Positions 24,612 through 37,150 of a stretch of 64,000 nucleotides of DNA are shown one piece after another. Position numbers and translations under genes: made by a program. This stretch comes from Blasia pusilla (taxonomy: Eukaryota > Marchantiophyta > Marchantiopsida > Blasiales), in NCBI GenBank assembly GCA_050084515.1, contig CM114271.1, forward strand, positions 18,104,001-18,168,000. Reading direction: 5' to 3'. The notes under the pieces are model-generated. The model saw only the letters and a program-made list of their open reading frames with translations. It did not search any database and was not told the origin of the DNA. Numbering within the stretch: the stretch's first letter is position 1; each line of letters begins with the position of its first letter.

Positions 24612-26260
24612 TATCCCTATACATCTTTTGGTACATGTCATGCTATCAACACTTTTTGCTATATTATTCAAATTCATTTTTATCGTAGGTCTCTCTTTCA
24701 AAAAAATTACAGAGAAATTGATTTGATGAAAGTAACCCGTTAAAATCAATAAATTCATTTTCGTCTACGAAAAAATCTTAACCATTTTACATGTGATGGT
24801 TAGCTTAAGAGGTGTATCATCCAACTCACATAGTTCTTAAGCGGAATTTCTAAAATAAGATACTACAAAAATACCCTTAACCACGTAGCTTCTAAGCTTT
24901 TTAACAATATTATCGGTCGTCGAACGTTAAGATCCAATATCCTTCTCTTAGTAACTTCTTTCACAATCACTAGGTTTTATTCAATTATTTTTGTTTTTTT
25001 TATCATCATAAATTCTTTCATTTTGACTAATCATTCTCTTATATCCTCTTCATGTTGTTTTAGCTGTTGTATTTGAAGTACCAAGAATTTCATCTATCAA
25101 CTCCATCCATCAATTATTCTTCCTCCAAACTCCATCCATTGACCTTGTTATATCCATTAATCCCATCCGTCCATGCATTCCATCATCATCTAGTTATGAA
25201 TCCTGTATATGTCCATCTATTCATTCGCTCCAACTTACACTCGTCATCTTGATATACCAAAATATGTATTGGGCAAGATTCAAACCTACACTGTTAGGCC
25301 TATGGTGCAATCTTCTACCACTAGTCCACACATTATTATATGTACATGAAATAAAATTTAAATATATATAAAAATATCAAAAATATCGATATTTTATTTT
25401 TTAAATTTTAAATTATTTTGTTTCAAAAAAATATTATATTCATTTTTTTATTTATTATAATAAATAAGAAATATAAATCCATACATAAAATAATGAAAAT
25501 ATAAAAATATGAATATTATAAATCCATATATAAAATAATAAATATTTTATATATTTCTTATAATAAATAATAAAATTGGATTTAATTATTGGTATTTTAA
25601 GTATATGGAAATTTTTTTATTGTAAAATTTGAAAATTGAAAAATAATGATATGAAAATATGAGAATATAAATGAAAATGATATTTTAAACATCTACCCTT
25701 AAAGTCTTATATTTAATTTTCTTCCTTATATTTTTATCCTTTTATCAACAAATAAATGCATTAATCATGCAACTCTATCACAATATGCATTTAGGTCTCA
25801 AGAAACAAACCAAAAAAAATCTTTAAATGAAAATCCAAAGAGGGAATTAAAAATGAAAAAATTAATTTGATTTTCCAAATTTTATCTCGTTTTAGAAGAG
25901 TAAATAAAAGATCCGAACCTTTTAAATAAGAGAGGGTAATCCCAACATCAAGTCCTCCAACTTTTAGCTTAATGCAATGGCGGGAAACTTTAAGTTAAAA
26001 AATATTTTCACTTAAAGTTATCCTCTTTCTCCTTGTCTCTTTATTTTTTTACCTTTCTTTCTAATGAGCATTTCATAAATCATGTCGCATGATAAAAATA
26101 CGCAATTTGGTCTTAGGATCGGATGTCGGGATGAAAATATTGAAATGGTCATCCAAGGAGGGAATTAAAATTAAAAATCATAAATCATAATTATAGTTTC
26201 ATCATAGAAGATTTTACTTTAGAGAAATTTACTCTTTACAACATTTGAAATACTAAGTCA
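24612..26260. other. AT-rich DNA without recognisable gene
   Basis: Long A/T runs, for example 25330-25640. One run of imperfect CATCTATC/CATCCATC-like units occurs at 25085-25240. Apart from the tRNA-like fragment at 25271-25328 I see nothing assignable. Confidence 0.5.
25271..25328 (-). repeat. tRNA-related fragment, SINE-like
   Basis: On the minus strand TGGACTAGTGGTAGAAG resembles a polymerase III A box, and about 35 bp on GGTTTGAATCTTGCCC resembles a B box (GGTTCGAATCC). Order and spacing fit a tRNA. The anticodon arm does not fold into a normal tRNA by eye, so a SINE head or tRNA pseudogene is more likely than a working gene. Confidence 0.5.
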
Positions 26261-26265
26261 GAAGA

Positions 26266-26757
26266 ATCGGTGTAGATAGAGGTGAGTTGAATGCGGAAGA
26301 AGCACTAGAGTTCTTTAAGAAGTATAGAGTTCAGTTGAGACTAACAACCTCCATGAATCCGGAGGCAAACGACAAGAGTGAAAGGGGACATCTGTCAATC
26401 ATTCAAGCATTGGTAAAGACGTGTGTAGATCGTTATGTTGATTGGCCTATATTGCTTCCATTTGCTTTATGGGTAGATAGAACCACTCACAACACCGTTA
26501 CAAGGTTCATGCCTATAGAGTTGATGACATGTCAAAAGCCGATAATGCATGTAGAAGGAGATATTCCCACTTGGATGGGTTTGGCGTGGGAGGACGGACT
26601 CGAAATGGAAGAGCTCATAGCACTTAGAATGCAACAACTATAGCGGCTTGCAAAAGATATTGCACAAGCATTAGTCGAAATGAAGGAAGCAAGGTTGAAA
26701 AAAAAGGGGAGCTTCGACGAAATTCATCGACTCCGGAAGGAGCATATAAGAGAATGA
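26266..26757 (+). pseudogene. Ty3/gypsy integrase fragment
   Basis: The frame reads VDRGELNAEEALEFFKKY (second catalytic Asp region), then NPEANDKSERGH with the catalytic Glu, and DWPILLPFALWVDRTTHNTV, RFMPIELMTCQKPIM: the C-terminal half of a gypsy integrase. A stop at 26641 breaks it, after which RLAKDIAQALVEMKEARL and DEIHRLR continue in frame. No LTR or reverse transcriptase is adjacent. Confidence 0.85.
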
Positions 26758-27082
26758 GGTTAGGTCTTGATGCGCGATAACAACTCCGACAACCAATATA
26801 GTATATTTAAAAAAAATTCACGTCGTTGGTTTTATGCATATATTTTAGTATTTATTTTTATAATGCGAACTTATAAACTATGAGAGCTACATGGCAGAAT
26901 TCTCAAGTTGCCCATTGCGGGAAAAAGGGTCAAGATTTTCCGTAGACGTAAAGGATTTCTTTATTTTGACGAGTCAAATCAATTTATCTAAAGATGCAGC
27001 AAAAATAAGATTGAATAAGATAGCAATAAATTCTCATATTTTCGGCACATACCTGAGGATGTGCAGGTTTGGAGGGGATGAG

Positions 27083-28131
27083 CGTCGTATAGTAAAATCA
27101 TCCACTATGTAAAATTCTCTCTCATTAGGTATTAGTGAGAGTTTTATTAGTATTAAATAAATTAGTTTAGAAAAATAATTTTTTCATATTTAAACCTCTT
27201 TATGGTGCATCTTTTATTCGGGCCCAAATTTAAGAAAAGAGGTTATAAATAAAACATGGGATTATAAAAATAAAATAATGGGATTGATGGATTAATGAAA
27301 GAAAAATAACTAAATTTGGTTGGAATATAGGGTAGTTTGGATAGTTTAAATTATATGCAGTGAATAAACGAGCATATTTTAGAAGAGATAAAAAGTAATC
27401 TACTTGTGTATAAATATGATTGGCTAAGCCTTGAGAGGAAGCCATGTGGCACAAGATAAGATTAGCCCTATTTCATACTCTTGTGAATCCTTGCGAGTAA
27501 ATAAATAAAAGGGACTTTCAAGGATTAATCACCTTCTACTTCATTTCTTGTGTTCTCATGCTACTATTGAGTGGATGGCATTGGGGTCTACTTGTTCTTC
27601 TTATCAGATTGGATTATCCTTCTTAGGAGAGTAACTTGACCATGGTCTATTCTTCGAGAGGTTTATAGAGTGTGATATGTGTGGAGATGAGAGACTTGTC
27701 ATCTTAGGGGAGTTTATTCATACTAGAGATAGTGGATGGTTTTGGCTGGAATCTCCAACTTCGGTGATTCTTCCTATTGTCACGTATATGGGAGAACATG
27801 GGATTGTACGTTGTGTATTCTTATATAGCGATCCATGGATGTTCATAGGCTTGCTCGGGTAGGGTTTAACACTAGTTTTGTTATATTTCCTTTATACAAG
27901 CGTACAGTAATTTACAGGGACTTTACAATTAGGAATTTTTGGGTTCGATGTTATAAAGAAGTGATGGCCTCGATACTACCCTTCATGATTTTTGTCATTA
28001 GAGAATGGAGGATTTATATAATAATTCTGTATTGAAAAAGAGAACATTTTTATAGACTTCACCTTGCATCAACCACGTCTACCGTAGTTAGAAGGTTCGT
28101 CCTTACTCGAAGAAAAGCTCTCAATAGGACA
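27083..28131 (-). repeat. D-family unit, inverted copy 4, inserted in element A
   Basis: Reverse-oriented D unit: the left edge CGTCGTATAGTAAAATCATCC is the family end in reverse, and the right edge at 28131 is TGTCCTATTGAGAGC read on the minus strand. It interrupts the protease frame of element A right after its GSHYAYC segment. Part of the conserved family frame is still readable on the plus strand here, for example YKRTVIYRDFTIRNFWVRC at 27895-27950. Confidence 0.75.
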
Positions 28132-29154
28132 ATAGGCATAATGAGACCCATCATCCATCACTTTGGTTTCCATTCTAGATGTTGTGATGTAGGATTGCCC
28201 AAGAATCACAAAATAAGCAACTCCATTTTGAACAAAGAAGTTTTGCTCAATCAACACATCTTCGATACAAGTTTTAACATATGAACAAGCGCCATAGAAT
28301 TCATCTTCCTGATTAGTGGCCACACGTAGTACTCATCCATATCGTGTATCAATTGGCTAGATTCCTTTGTCGTGTATACTTTCTGACATAATGTTGAATT
28401 ATGAACCATGACAGACGAGAACTAGAATTGACCCTAAGATAGAGCCTAGTCAAACTCCGACCTCCATCCTTGCACCTGCCCAATAGAATCAAGAATAGTG
28501 ACCACCATTGTGCTTTTCTTTAATTTTTTCTATTAAAGCTTCCCCTACTCTCGCCTCTTATGCTTGTAAGTCAAGCCTTTGTCCAAAAACTTGTCCAAGC
28601 TCTTCGCCTTCTCCTTCTGTAATGTGAGTATCCAATGCCCTAACCATCACCACATCTAGATCTGCAGTCATTTGCCTTTTTCTCTTGATCACCTCTATGA
28701 TCAATTCATGAAAGTCACGTTTGGATATCCCCAAGACTTCCCTCAAAGAAAACTCTATTTTTTGCATCCAAAATCTCTTCCTTAAGAATCTCTTTCAAAT
28801 TTATGCTTATCTCTATATCAGATTGCAGCTTCTATGTAGGAATCTTATCCTTGGTCTTATGAGGAGATCTCGATTCTTTCTCCTTTATCCTTGCTTCTTT
28901 GATATGAGAATGCATCATATATTCAGATGTGGAAGGCCCTTCTTCTCTTGATGGCTACACCTTCAGTTGCCCTTTCCTTCTCATGGTTCTCGCTCTTCTT
29001 AAAGCTTCCTCAAGATCAACACCATTATTATCGTGTCTCCTCTTCTCCTCCACAATTGCATCTTGCCAACTTACATGTTTATCTTGTGTTAGATATGCTT
29101 TAAGATATTCAGCTTCCACCGGATCATCCCATCTAGTGAGATGACAGATAATCT
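28132..29154 (-). pseudogene. Gypsy element A: gag-protease region
   Basis: Frames with many stops read QPI/NQEDEFYGACSYVKTCIEDV, EQNFFVQNGVAYFVILGQSYI and SRMETKVMDDGSHYAYC. The VILGQ.YI..SRMETKV type is the protease end of a Ty3/gypsy polyprotein. Upstream on the minus strand (28558-28900) are acidic and basic stretches of a gag C-terminus. It is cut on the right by chromovirus B at 29155-29159 and on the left by a D unit at 28131. Confidence 0.65.
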
Positions 29155-29159
29155 CTGCC

Positions 29160-29513
29160 TATAACTCTCGAGCTCACGGAACCACTCTAGAGTTACTCAA
29201 AGGTAGAATGTCCCTCGAGGCCTCTCCTCTTCCCTTTATATACTTAGAGATAGGTATGATGAAGACAAATTAGCTCTTCCTATCTGTATGTCATATGTCC
29301 TAGTCTCATAGCATGAGAGGATCGTCTTTGGACTTTAATGTCCCAACCTCATCTTCCTCAATCTCATCCTTATATTCCTTTTCACCAACCTATGGCCCCA
29401 CTCTCATCTTTATCCCATGTATCTTATTTTTTCTCTTTTTGGTTGATTTTTCCCACTTATGCGCTTCATGTCATAGATTCTAACTTAACTATGACTAACA
29501 AAAGATGGTTACA
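29160..29513 (-). repeat. Element B 3' LTR
   Basis: 354 bp; preceded by the target duplication CTGCC and bordered inside by a polypurine tract. It matches 35907-36253. Confidence 0.9.
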
Positions 29514-29530
29514 AACCTCCCCCCATTTAA
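29514..29530 (-). other. Element B polypurine tract
   Basis: The minus strand reads AAATGGGGGGAGGTT just before the LTR start TGTAACC, the expected second-strand primer site of an LTR retrotransposon. Confidence 0.8.
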
Positions 29531-29609
29531 GACACAACGTATTCATTGTGAGAACTTTTAAACTCTTACACTATTTATGGTGCGCTGGCCAAGTTGGCTT
29601 AGGGTTCCC

Positions 29610-29672
29610 ATGTGGCCTCAAATAGTGGATATCCTTTCCATTGGACCAAGTATTCAACTCGTTGGTGATGAG
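29610..29672 (-). pseudogene. Element B chromodomain remnant
   Basis: The minus strand reads VEYLVQWKGYPLFEATWEP, the core of a chromodomain, which in chromoviruses sits at the integrase C-terminus and steers insertion to modified histones. A frameshift/stop separates it from the integrase frame. Confidence 0.8.
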
Positions 29673-29690
29673 CTCCTCAAGTGCATTTCT

Positions 29691-30115
29691 TCAAGATACG
29701 TTCACTTTAGAAAGACCATGATGGACAAAAATTGTCTCGATATAGATCCAAGCCAACTTTGGTGCAGTCACAATCTTCTTGGTTGGACAAAGATGGATAA
29801 TCTTGTTTAGTCTATCCATCAAGACTACAATATAATCATATATCGTGATCGTATATGGTAGCTCACAAAAAATATCCATAGTGACTTGTTCCCAATATTA
29901 TTGAGGTATTGGGATGGGCTGTAACAACCTTGTTGGTTTTGTGTTACTAGCCTTTAATTGTTAACAAATCCTACAACTCTTTACGTATACGTCAACATCT
30001 TGTCTCATTTTGGGCCAATAGTATGCACGTTGTAATCCTTCAAGGTTTCTTCAACTCCTATATGACCCGCAATGATTATGTCGTGAGCTTTAGACAATAC
30101 TTCAGTGCATAACTA
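29691..30115 (-). pseudogene. Element B integrase, core partly deleted
   Basis: The zinc-binding part (HDIIIAGHIG ... YVKSCRIC) is followed by LLQPIPIPQ, TMDIFCELPYTITIYDYIVV with the first catalytic Asp, and HHGLSKVNVS. The sequence then jumps to the chromodomain, so the second Asp and the Glu are missing. Several stops occur in the zinc-binding part. Confidence 0.8.
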
Positions 30116-30358
30116 TGGATCTTATGGGATCCATACTTTACCTTTATGGAAAACGAATCCTTGAGCCTTGTGTATTTTGTTGGGCTGGATAGTAACTACA
30201 ATTTTTTCATCCTATTTTGTGGCTTTGGATAACTTTTTTCACCGACTAGAGTGAATATCCACTTCATACATATTATTCATATATGGTATACGAGTCAAGG
30301 CGTATGCCAACTACTTATTTTCTTCCACATAGATAATTTTCATCGTGAATTATTTTTG

Positions 30359-31441
30359 TCATTCTCCCCATCGAATTTGGTGTTTGGAAAGCTTTTTTTG
30401 GGACTCTAAGTAGACCAAGGGCTTGTGATCTGTCTCCACCACAAACTCCTTGTCGTCTAAGTAATATTTCCAATGCTTGGTTGGTAGCACAATAGCGAGT
30501 TCTTTTCGCTCAATTGTATAGTAGTTTTGCTTAATTGGCAATAACTTGCGAGAAAAAGAGGCAATAGGATGTCATCCATCCTCCCATTTTTGTTGTAGTA
30601 CTCCTCCAATGCTAGTACCTGAAGCATAGGGGCTTTGATCAAGACATCCTTTAATGATTGAAAAACAATCTCTTATGATGTGCCCCAATTCCATTTTTAT
30701 TCTTTCCCTAGTAGTCATCAAAGATCGTGCAATTTGAGCAAAACCTTTGACAAATCTTCCAATGAATCCTGTTAATCCTAGAAATCTTTTCAATTGAGTT
30801 TGATCCTCATGTGCATCCTATTTTTTGATCGCTTTTACCTTCTTACTCATCACTTAAATACCTTCTGCGCTTACTCAATGCCCTTGATAATCAACTTCTG
30901 TCTTACCGAACTCACATTTTGAAGCTTTAGCATACAACTCATTTTCTCTTATGATTTGAAGGATTTATTGTAGATGATTTATATGCTCATCAATGGTTTT
31001 ACTATAGACTAATATATCATCTAAGAAAACAATTATAGACTTATCTAAATATGGACGAAAGATATCAATCATTAGGCCCATAAAGGTTGGAGGTGCATGA
31101 GTAAGACCAAATGACATGACTAAGTATTCAAAGTGTTCATACCTAGTACGAAACGCAGTCTTGGGCACATCTTCATCTGCAATTTGAATTTGGTTATAGC
31201 CGCTTCTAAGGTCTAGTTTGGTGAAGTATTTTACTTATCGTAGTTGGTCAAACAAATCATTCATTCTTGATAATGGATATTTGTTTTTTAATGTTTGTTG
31301 ATTCAGTGCTCGATAGTCAATACAAAGTTGCATGCTTCCATCCTTATTTTTCACAAAAAAAGGAGAGGGGCTACATATGGCGAGACGCTTGGTTGGATGA
31401 AGAAGCCTTTTTGCAACATCTCCTCCACTTTGGCTTTGCAT
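30359..31441 (-). pseudogene. Element B reverse transcriptase and RNase H
   Basis: Motifs in order on the minus strand: [51 protein letters not shown] and the active site [12 protein letters not shown]. Then RFLGLTGFIGRFVKGF, and the RNase H end YYTIERKELAIV and VVETDHKPLVYL. It is split by stops at about 31200, 30800 and 30560. Confidence 0.88.
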
Positions 31442-31965
31442 TCTTCTAATTCCCTTGGAGCTACGCGGTTAGGAGTCTTACATGATGGTGTGCTTCCTAG
31501 AAGGACCTCAATCTTGTGGTCTACCCTCTGTTTGGGTGGTAACCCTCATGGTAAATCATTTGGGAATACATATTTATATTCCTCCAATATTTCTCTCAAT
31601 TCGTCTAGTACCTCTTAATATTTTTTCAAACCACCAATATCTCTTATTAAACCTAGGAAACATACATCTTGAGGTTTGATGACGGTTTTTCCTATTACAT
31701 ATAGGGGTAGGATTTTAAGACGTGATCTAACTTTATATTCGTAAAGCTTCCACTTTCGGGTCTTCACAAATTTTTTTCTCCAATCTACTTGTGAATTTTA
31801 CTGTTCTATTCAAGGCATTTACGAGATAACATCATAACGTGTTAATCTAACGATTTTAATCTCCAACTCTACCTAACACTTTCCTATCCTCGACTCTGCC
31901 CTTCGAGGAAGCTTCTCGAACTTTTATGTTTGCCCATTTGGAAATTCTATCTCTTCTTTTTTATG

Positions 31966-32438
31966 TGTCGTGCGAATCCACATCGTCATACAACATACAT
32001 CGATGACATATCATATTCACAAACATACATAACATAAACGAGAGCATCCACAAACACAAGTGTACGACAACTGAAATCCGTGAAAGACCTACTGTCATAA
32101 AGCACGTATAGAATCACATACAATCGAGCCAAATCCACTCCACGATGGGAGAATCCAGGTCGAAGCTTGCGGGAATCACCATAGTGAAGAGCTCTACTCA
32201 CTACCAAGGCTAACTCCCAACGCAACAGGCTCAACTCAAAGAACTAACTATTTTTTGAGTGCACTCCACACTATATCCTCCAACCTGAGAGCGGGCCCTA
32301 TTGGAAAAGTCACCCTCAACGAGTAACCCCCAACCCTATGTATGAAACCGCATCTCTACCTAGACACTACGCCCCTACATAAGGTATGGCCTCTACTAGC
32401 ACACTATACTCTACGACATAATCCGTATGGTCATGACA
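31966..32438 (-). repeat. Solo LTR of the methyltransferase-carrying gypsy family
   Basis: Reverse-complement match to the LTR at 56385-56851 over its whole length, from TGTCATGACCATACGG to GATTCGCACGACA. It sits between the protease and reverse transcriptase regions of element B with no internal sequence of its family. The flanks TTATG and TATCC show no clean target duplication. Confidence 0.85.
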
Positions 32439-32479
32439 TATCCCTCTCTAAAGCTAAGCCCAATTTCATAGTTATGGCT

Positions 32480-33129
32480 CTTGAAATGAAGTTTTCTCTT
32501 GCCCTAGGATCAATCAACACTCTAACTTGGGTTCCTTATAATTCCCCATTTATTATAATGAGACGCGTTTATCCTAACTTCAAACTATTTACCTCCACAT
32601 GTTTGTGTCGACCCTCGTCTTTCCTCCTTTTGTTAGAACGAGTATATCCACGAGGCGCGATTAGTCGTGGTTGGCGTTTCCCTGAGATCCACCAAGCTTC
32701 TTTTTCATCTTTCTCAATATGTCTTCCTTCAAGATAATTAAGACGACAACGATATGGCTTATTTGCGAGCCTACGAAGACGATAATTCATGGCTATATCA
32801 CCATATCTACCATATTCAAAATATTAGAATGTATCTCTTCGGACTTTGAATTCTCTCCCTCCTCTAGGAATCCCAATCCCGTCGATTCGAGGAGCAATCC
32901 CTTGTATGTTGGAATTTGATCTCTCTCCATTGACATCCTTCCATTATACCTCGGCGGCGCATAACCATATCGTGCTTGAAGATTATCTAAGTGCATGGAT
33001 ATGGATCTGTAGTGGTTTTTCATGGAAGGAACCACCTCTCCTCCTCCTTCGTACATATTTTCCATACATTGGGCATATGCGATTGCTTCATTGATATCTT
33101 TTGGGTTTTCTGGAATCACCTCTTGACGT
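32480..33129 (-). pseudogene. Element B gag C-terminus and protease
   Basis: The minus strand gives RQEVIPENPKDINEAIAYAQ and related gag sequence, then VRVLIDPRARENFIS, which aligns with the retropepsin motif LIDSGA..NFIS but has lost Ser-Gly. The frame is broken near 32790 and stops follow. Its upstream gag part lies beyond the inserted D unit, at 34412 and above. Confidence 0.7.
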
Positions 33130-34411
33130 TGTCGTGTCGAGAGTCTTTCTTCAAGCAAGGGCGGGCCTTCTAGCTGCAGTAGATACGGTCGATGCAAGAT
33201 GAACTCTCTAAGAAGTTCTACTTTTTCAATACAAAATTATGATGTACACTCTCCATTCTCTCACGACAGGTATCACAAATGGAAGTGCCGAGGCGATCAC
33301 TTCTTCGTAACATCGGACCCAGAAATTCCTAACTATAAAATCCCTATAAACTATCTTACGCTTGTACACAAGGAAGATAGCACAACTAGTGTTAAACCCT
33401 ACTTGAGCAGGCCTATTGACATCCATGGGTCGCTCTATAAGGACATACAAAGTACAATCCCATGTCCTTCCATATGTGACGATAGGAAGAATCACCGGAG
33501 TTGGAGATTGCATGACCTAGTTCATGAACGCTTCCCCAAAGCGATAAACTAAATATTGATTGAACCAGTGTCTATCTACAAAGAGTATCTTGACATGGTA
33601 TGGATTGAGGAAAGGAAAGTCGGGTACAACTCGTGCTCCACCCCTATCCATGCTTGACAAACATTCTTTTCTCTCCTCAAGAATGGATTTTGGCGGAATT
33701 ATTCTCCCAAGAGGGATAATCCACTCTCATTGGGGAAGTAACAAGCCAAAACATTCACTATTTTAGTATGACTAAACTCCTCTAAGGTGACAAACCTCTC
33801 ATCTCCACACACACACACACACACCACACTCTAGAAACCTCTCGAAGAATAGACCATGATCAAGTTACTATCCCAAGAGGGGTAATCCACTCTCATTGGA
33901 AGAGCAATCAATCCCAAAACCATACACTCAAGAGAGACACGAGAGACTCAAGATGTGACCTTCAAGGGTTCATCATGAACCCTTGAAGGTCCCTCCTCTA
34001 TATACTCACAAGGAATCCACAAGAGTACAAAATAGAGCTTATCTTATCTTGTGCCACATGGCTTGCTCTCAAGGCTTAGCCAATCACATTTTGACACAAG
34101 TATATTTCCTCTTATCTCTTCCAAAATATCCTCTTTTACCCACTTAATATTTTCCAAATTACCCCAACTAACCTAGCCACCAACCAAGACTACTTTTGCT
34201 TTTCATTAAAACAACTACTTTACTTTTATAAAATCATCTTTTATTTATTACCTGCTTTTTCTAAAGTTGGGCCCGCATAAAAGAGGCACCATAAAGAGAT
34301 TTAAACATGGGGATTTCCTTTTCCTAAGCTAATTTACTTAATACTAATAAAACTCTATCTAACACTTAACGAGGAAGGAATTTATACACTGGCTGATTTT
34401 ACTATACGACA
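33130..34411 (+). repeat. D-family unit, copy 5, inserted in element B gag
   Basis: 1282 bp, TGTCGTGTCGAGAG at the left and TATACGACA at the right. On the coding strand the element B flanks are GCGT and ACGT, a possible 4-bp target duplication with one mismatch. This is the best preserved copy of the conserved minus-strand frame (33226-33652). A TATA-like TATATACTC lies near 34005. Confidence 0.8.
33226..33652 (-). pseudogene. Conserved ORF of unknown function in D unit
   Basis: Read from MDRGGARVV at about 33652: FLNPYHVKILFVDRHWFNQYL, then VILPIVTYGRTWDCTLYVL, KIVYRDFIVRNFW and EWRVYIIILY. Length is about 142 residues, with one in-frame stop near 33517. It aligns along its length with the frame upstream of gag in element B (35303-35803). 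The two halves resemble one another (R-x-L-V-x-x-F...P-x-x-L/I...W-x-x-Y), which suggests an internal duplication. I do not recognise the family. A faint likeness to the spacing of plant B3 domains is only a guess. Confidence 0.6.
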
Positions 34412-35302
<891 letters not shown>

Positions 35303-35803
35303 TACTACCATTCTAATATAAGATCAACATATACACATGCCAATTTTGCACAATAAGGACTACAAAAGGCAATGTTGACGTAATGACTTCATCATAATAC
35401 TCTTGGCCAAACTTCCTCACCATAAACTCTCTATATGCTATCTTAGGTTGACAACCCACATGGACTATACATTGATTGTTAAAAAATACTTGTGGAGGCC
35501 CATTCAAATCCATTCTCCATATCTCATCTAAAATAGTATATAAATAGTCCAATCCCACACACGATCATACGTAACTATAGGGAGGATCGTCGGGAAGCGA
35601 GACTCCATCACTTGCGTAATGAAAACTTCATCAAAATGATATACGAGGTATCTTGTGAACCAGTGTCTATCTACGTATAAGATTTTGATAGTGAATGCAT
35701 TAAGAAACAAAAAATTAGGAGCCACTCTTGCTCCCACTCCATCCATTACTTGCAAAACAACCCTTTCTCCATTCTCTACTTGCATCTCAATAACCATTTT
35801 CAA
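35303..35803 (-). pseudogene. Conserved ORF upstream of element B gag
   Basis: On the gag strand and ending just before the gag ATG. It reads VVLQVMDGVGARVAPNFLFL, then KILYVDRHWFTRYLVYHF, FPTILPIVTYDRVWDW, and, after a one-base frameshift near 35537, KIAYREFMVRKFGQEYYDEV and NWHVYMLILY. It is the homologue of the D-unit frame at 33226-33652. Over the segment KIVYRDFIVRNF versus KIAYREFMVRKF nearly all nucleotide differences are at third codon positions. Function unknown; an extra ORF upstream of gag is known in some plant gypsy lineages such as Ogre/Tat. Confidence 0.6.
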
Positions 35804-35893
35804 CCTCTAGCAATCTATCTACTTTCCACAGTATACCATTACTTGGTCATCCCTTCAAGAGGGATAATCCACTCTCGTTGGAAGAGCAACATT

Positions 35894-35906
35894 GCTCTAA
35901 TATTAT
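35894..35906 (-). other. Degenerate primer-binding site of element B
   Basis: The minus strand reads TAATATTAGAGC directly inside the 5' LTR. Its 3' half TATTAGAGC matches the initiator tRNA-Met type sites at 15139 and 18617, but the first bases have diverged. Confidence 0.5.
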
Positions 35907-36253
35907 TGTAAGTCTCGAGCTCACGGAACCACTGTAGAGTTGCTTAAAGGGTGGAATGCCCCTCGATGCCTCTCCTCTTCCTTTGTATACTTATAGATAG
36001 GTACAATGAAGATAAATTAGCTCTTTACCTATCCTTATGCCACATGTCTTATTCTCATAGCATGAGAGGATCTCCTTGAGACTCTAATGTCCCAACCTCA
36101 TCCTTATCTTCCTTTTCACCAACCTATGACCCCACACTTATCTTTATCTCATGTATCTTTTTTTTTTTTCTTTTTTTGGTTGATTCTTTCCCATTTATGC
36201 ACGCTTTATGTCATAGATGTTAACTTAACTATGACTAACAAAGGATGGTTACA
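35907..36253 (-). repeat. Element B 5' LTR
   Basis: 347 bp, partner of 29160-29513. The target duplication CTGCC follows at 36254-36258. It contains a run of 13 T and a TATA-like TTTGTATACTTATAG near 35980. Confidence 0.9.
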
Positions 36254-36258
36254 CTGCC

Positions 36259-37150
36259 GTCGTAGCATCACTTCTTGAGGAAACAGTAATGATTCATTCT
36301 TAATTACAAACACAATAGGTCATTTTATCTCCACTACAAAGGTTTCAAAATTTAATACCGTAGTGGCAACTCCTACTTGACCTCTTAAGAAGCTCTTCAT
36401 TCCTCCTCTACCAAAGTTCGTACTCAATGATATACCTCTTTACATTGAATGAATCTTTTCATCTTTGAAATTTACAATTCCATTCCTAAAAGCTTTTGAT
36501 AACTCCTCGCATTTTCGACATTGATGCTCAATACTATCACCACATATGCCTCTCATCACAAAGTTCCTACTCGTTGAAGGAGCATGACCACTAGGATTCC
36601 GATCTAGTTTAAGCTCGACCATCTCTACTCTCAACTTTCTCAAACCTTTCACCAACTCATCTATGGCAGATTCTTCAAATTTTATCGAAACGGGCTTAGG
36701 CAAAGGAGTTGGAATTGATACCACTGACTTAAATATTACGATTTTATCTCTATCTCTACTTTGTTTTGTAAGGATAGCAATAGCTTATTCCACCTACTTC
36801 CAATTTGTGCTTACATCTCATTCTTTGGTCTTTTCCACCAACATTAGGAAGATCTTTGCCTCCAAATTCTTATCAGCCACCTCAAGGAATAGCTCAATTT
36901 TCCTCAAGTCAAGAATTGCCCTTTCGGAGGAAGATAACTGTAAAACCCACTTCTCAAACTCACGCAATAATTCATTAGGAGTCATTCCTCTTCTTAGACG
37001 TTACTGTATTCATTCTAGAAAACTCCACTTAGTCACCCGATCCACATCATCATTGAATAATTCTCCTTTCAACAATTGTTCATACTCTTCCCACGAATTT
37101 GGATTTTCAACTCTCACTTTTTTGACCTGACTAAGAATCTTTCGTAATAC
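36259..37150 (-). pseudogene. Gypsy element A: gag
   Basis: Minus-strand frames give NPNSWEEYEQLLKGELFND, LRRGMTPNELLREFEKW, LRKIELFLEVADKNLEAKI, ELVKGLRKLRVEMVELKL and a zinc-finger-like ICGDSIEHQCRKCEELSKAF. Stops break it around 37015, 36810 and 36720. It is the other half of the element interrupted by B; the downstream half is 28132-29154. Confidence 0.7.
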
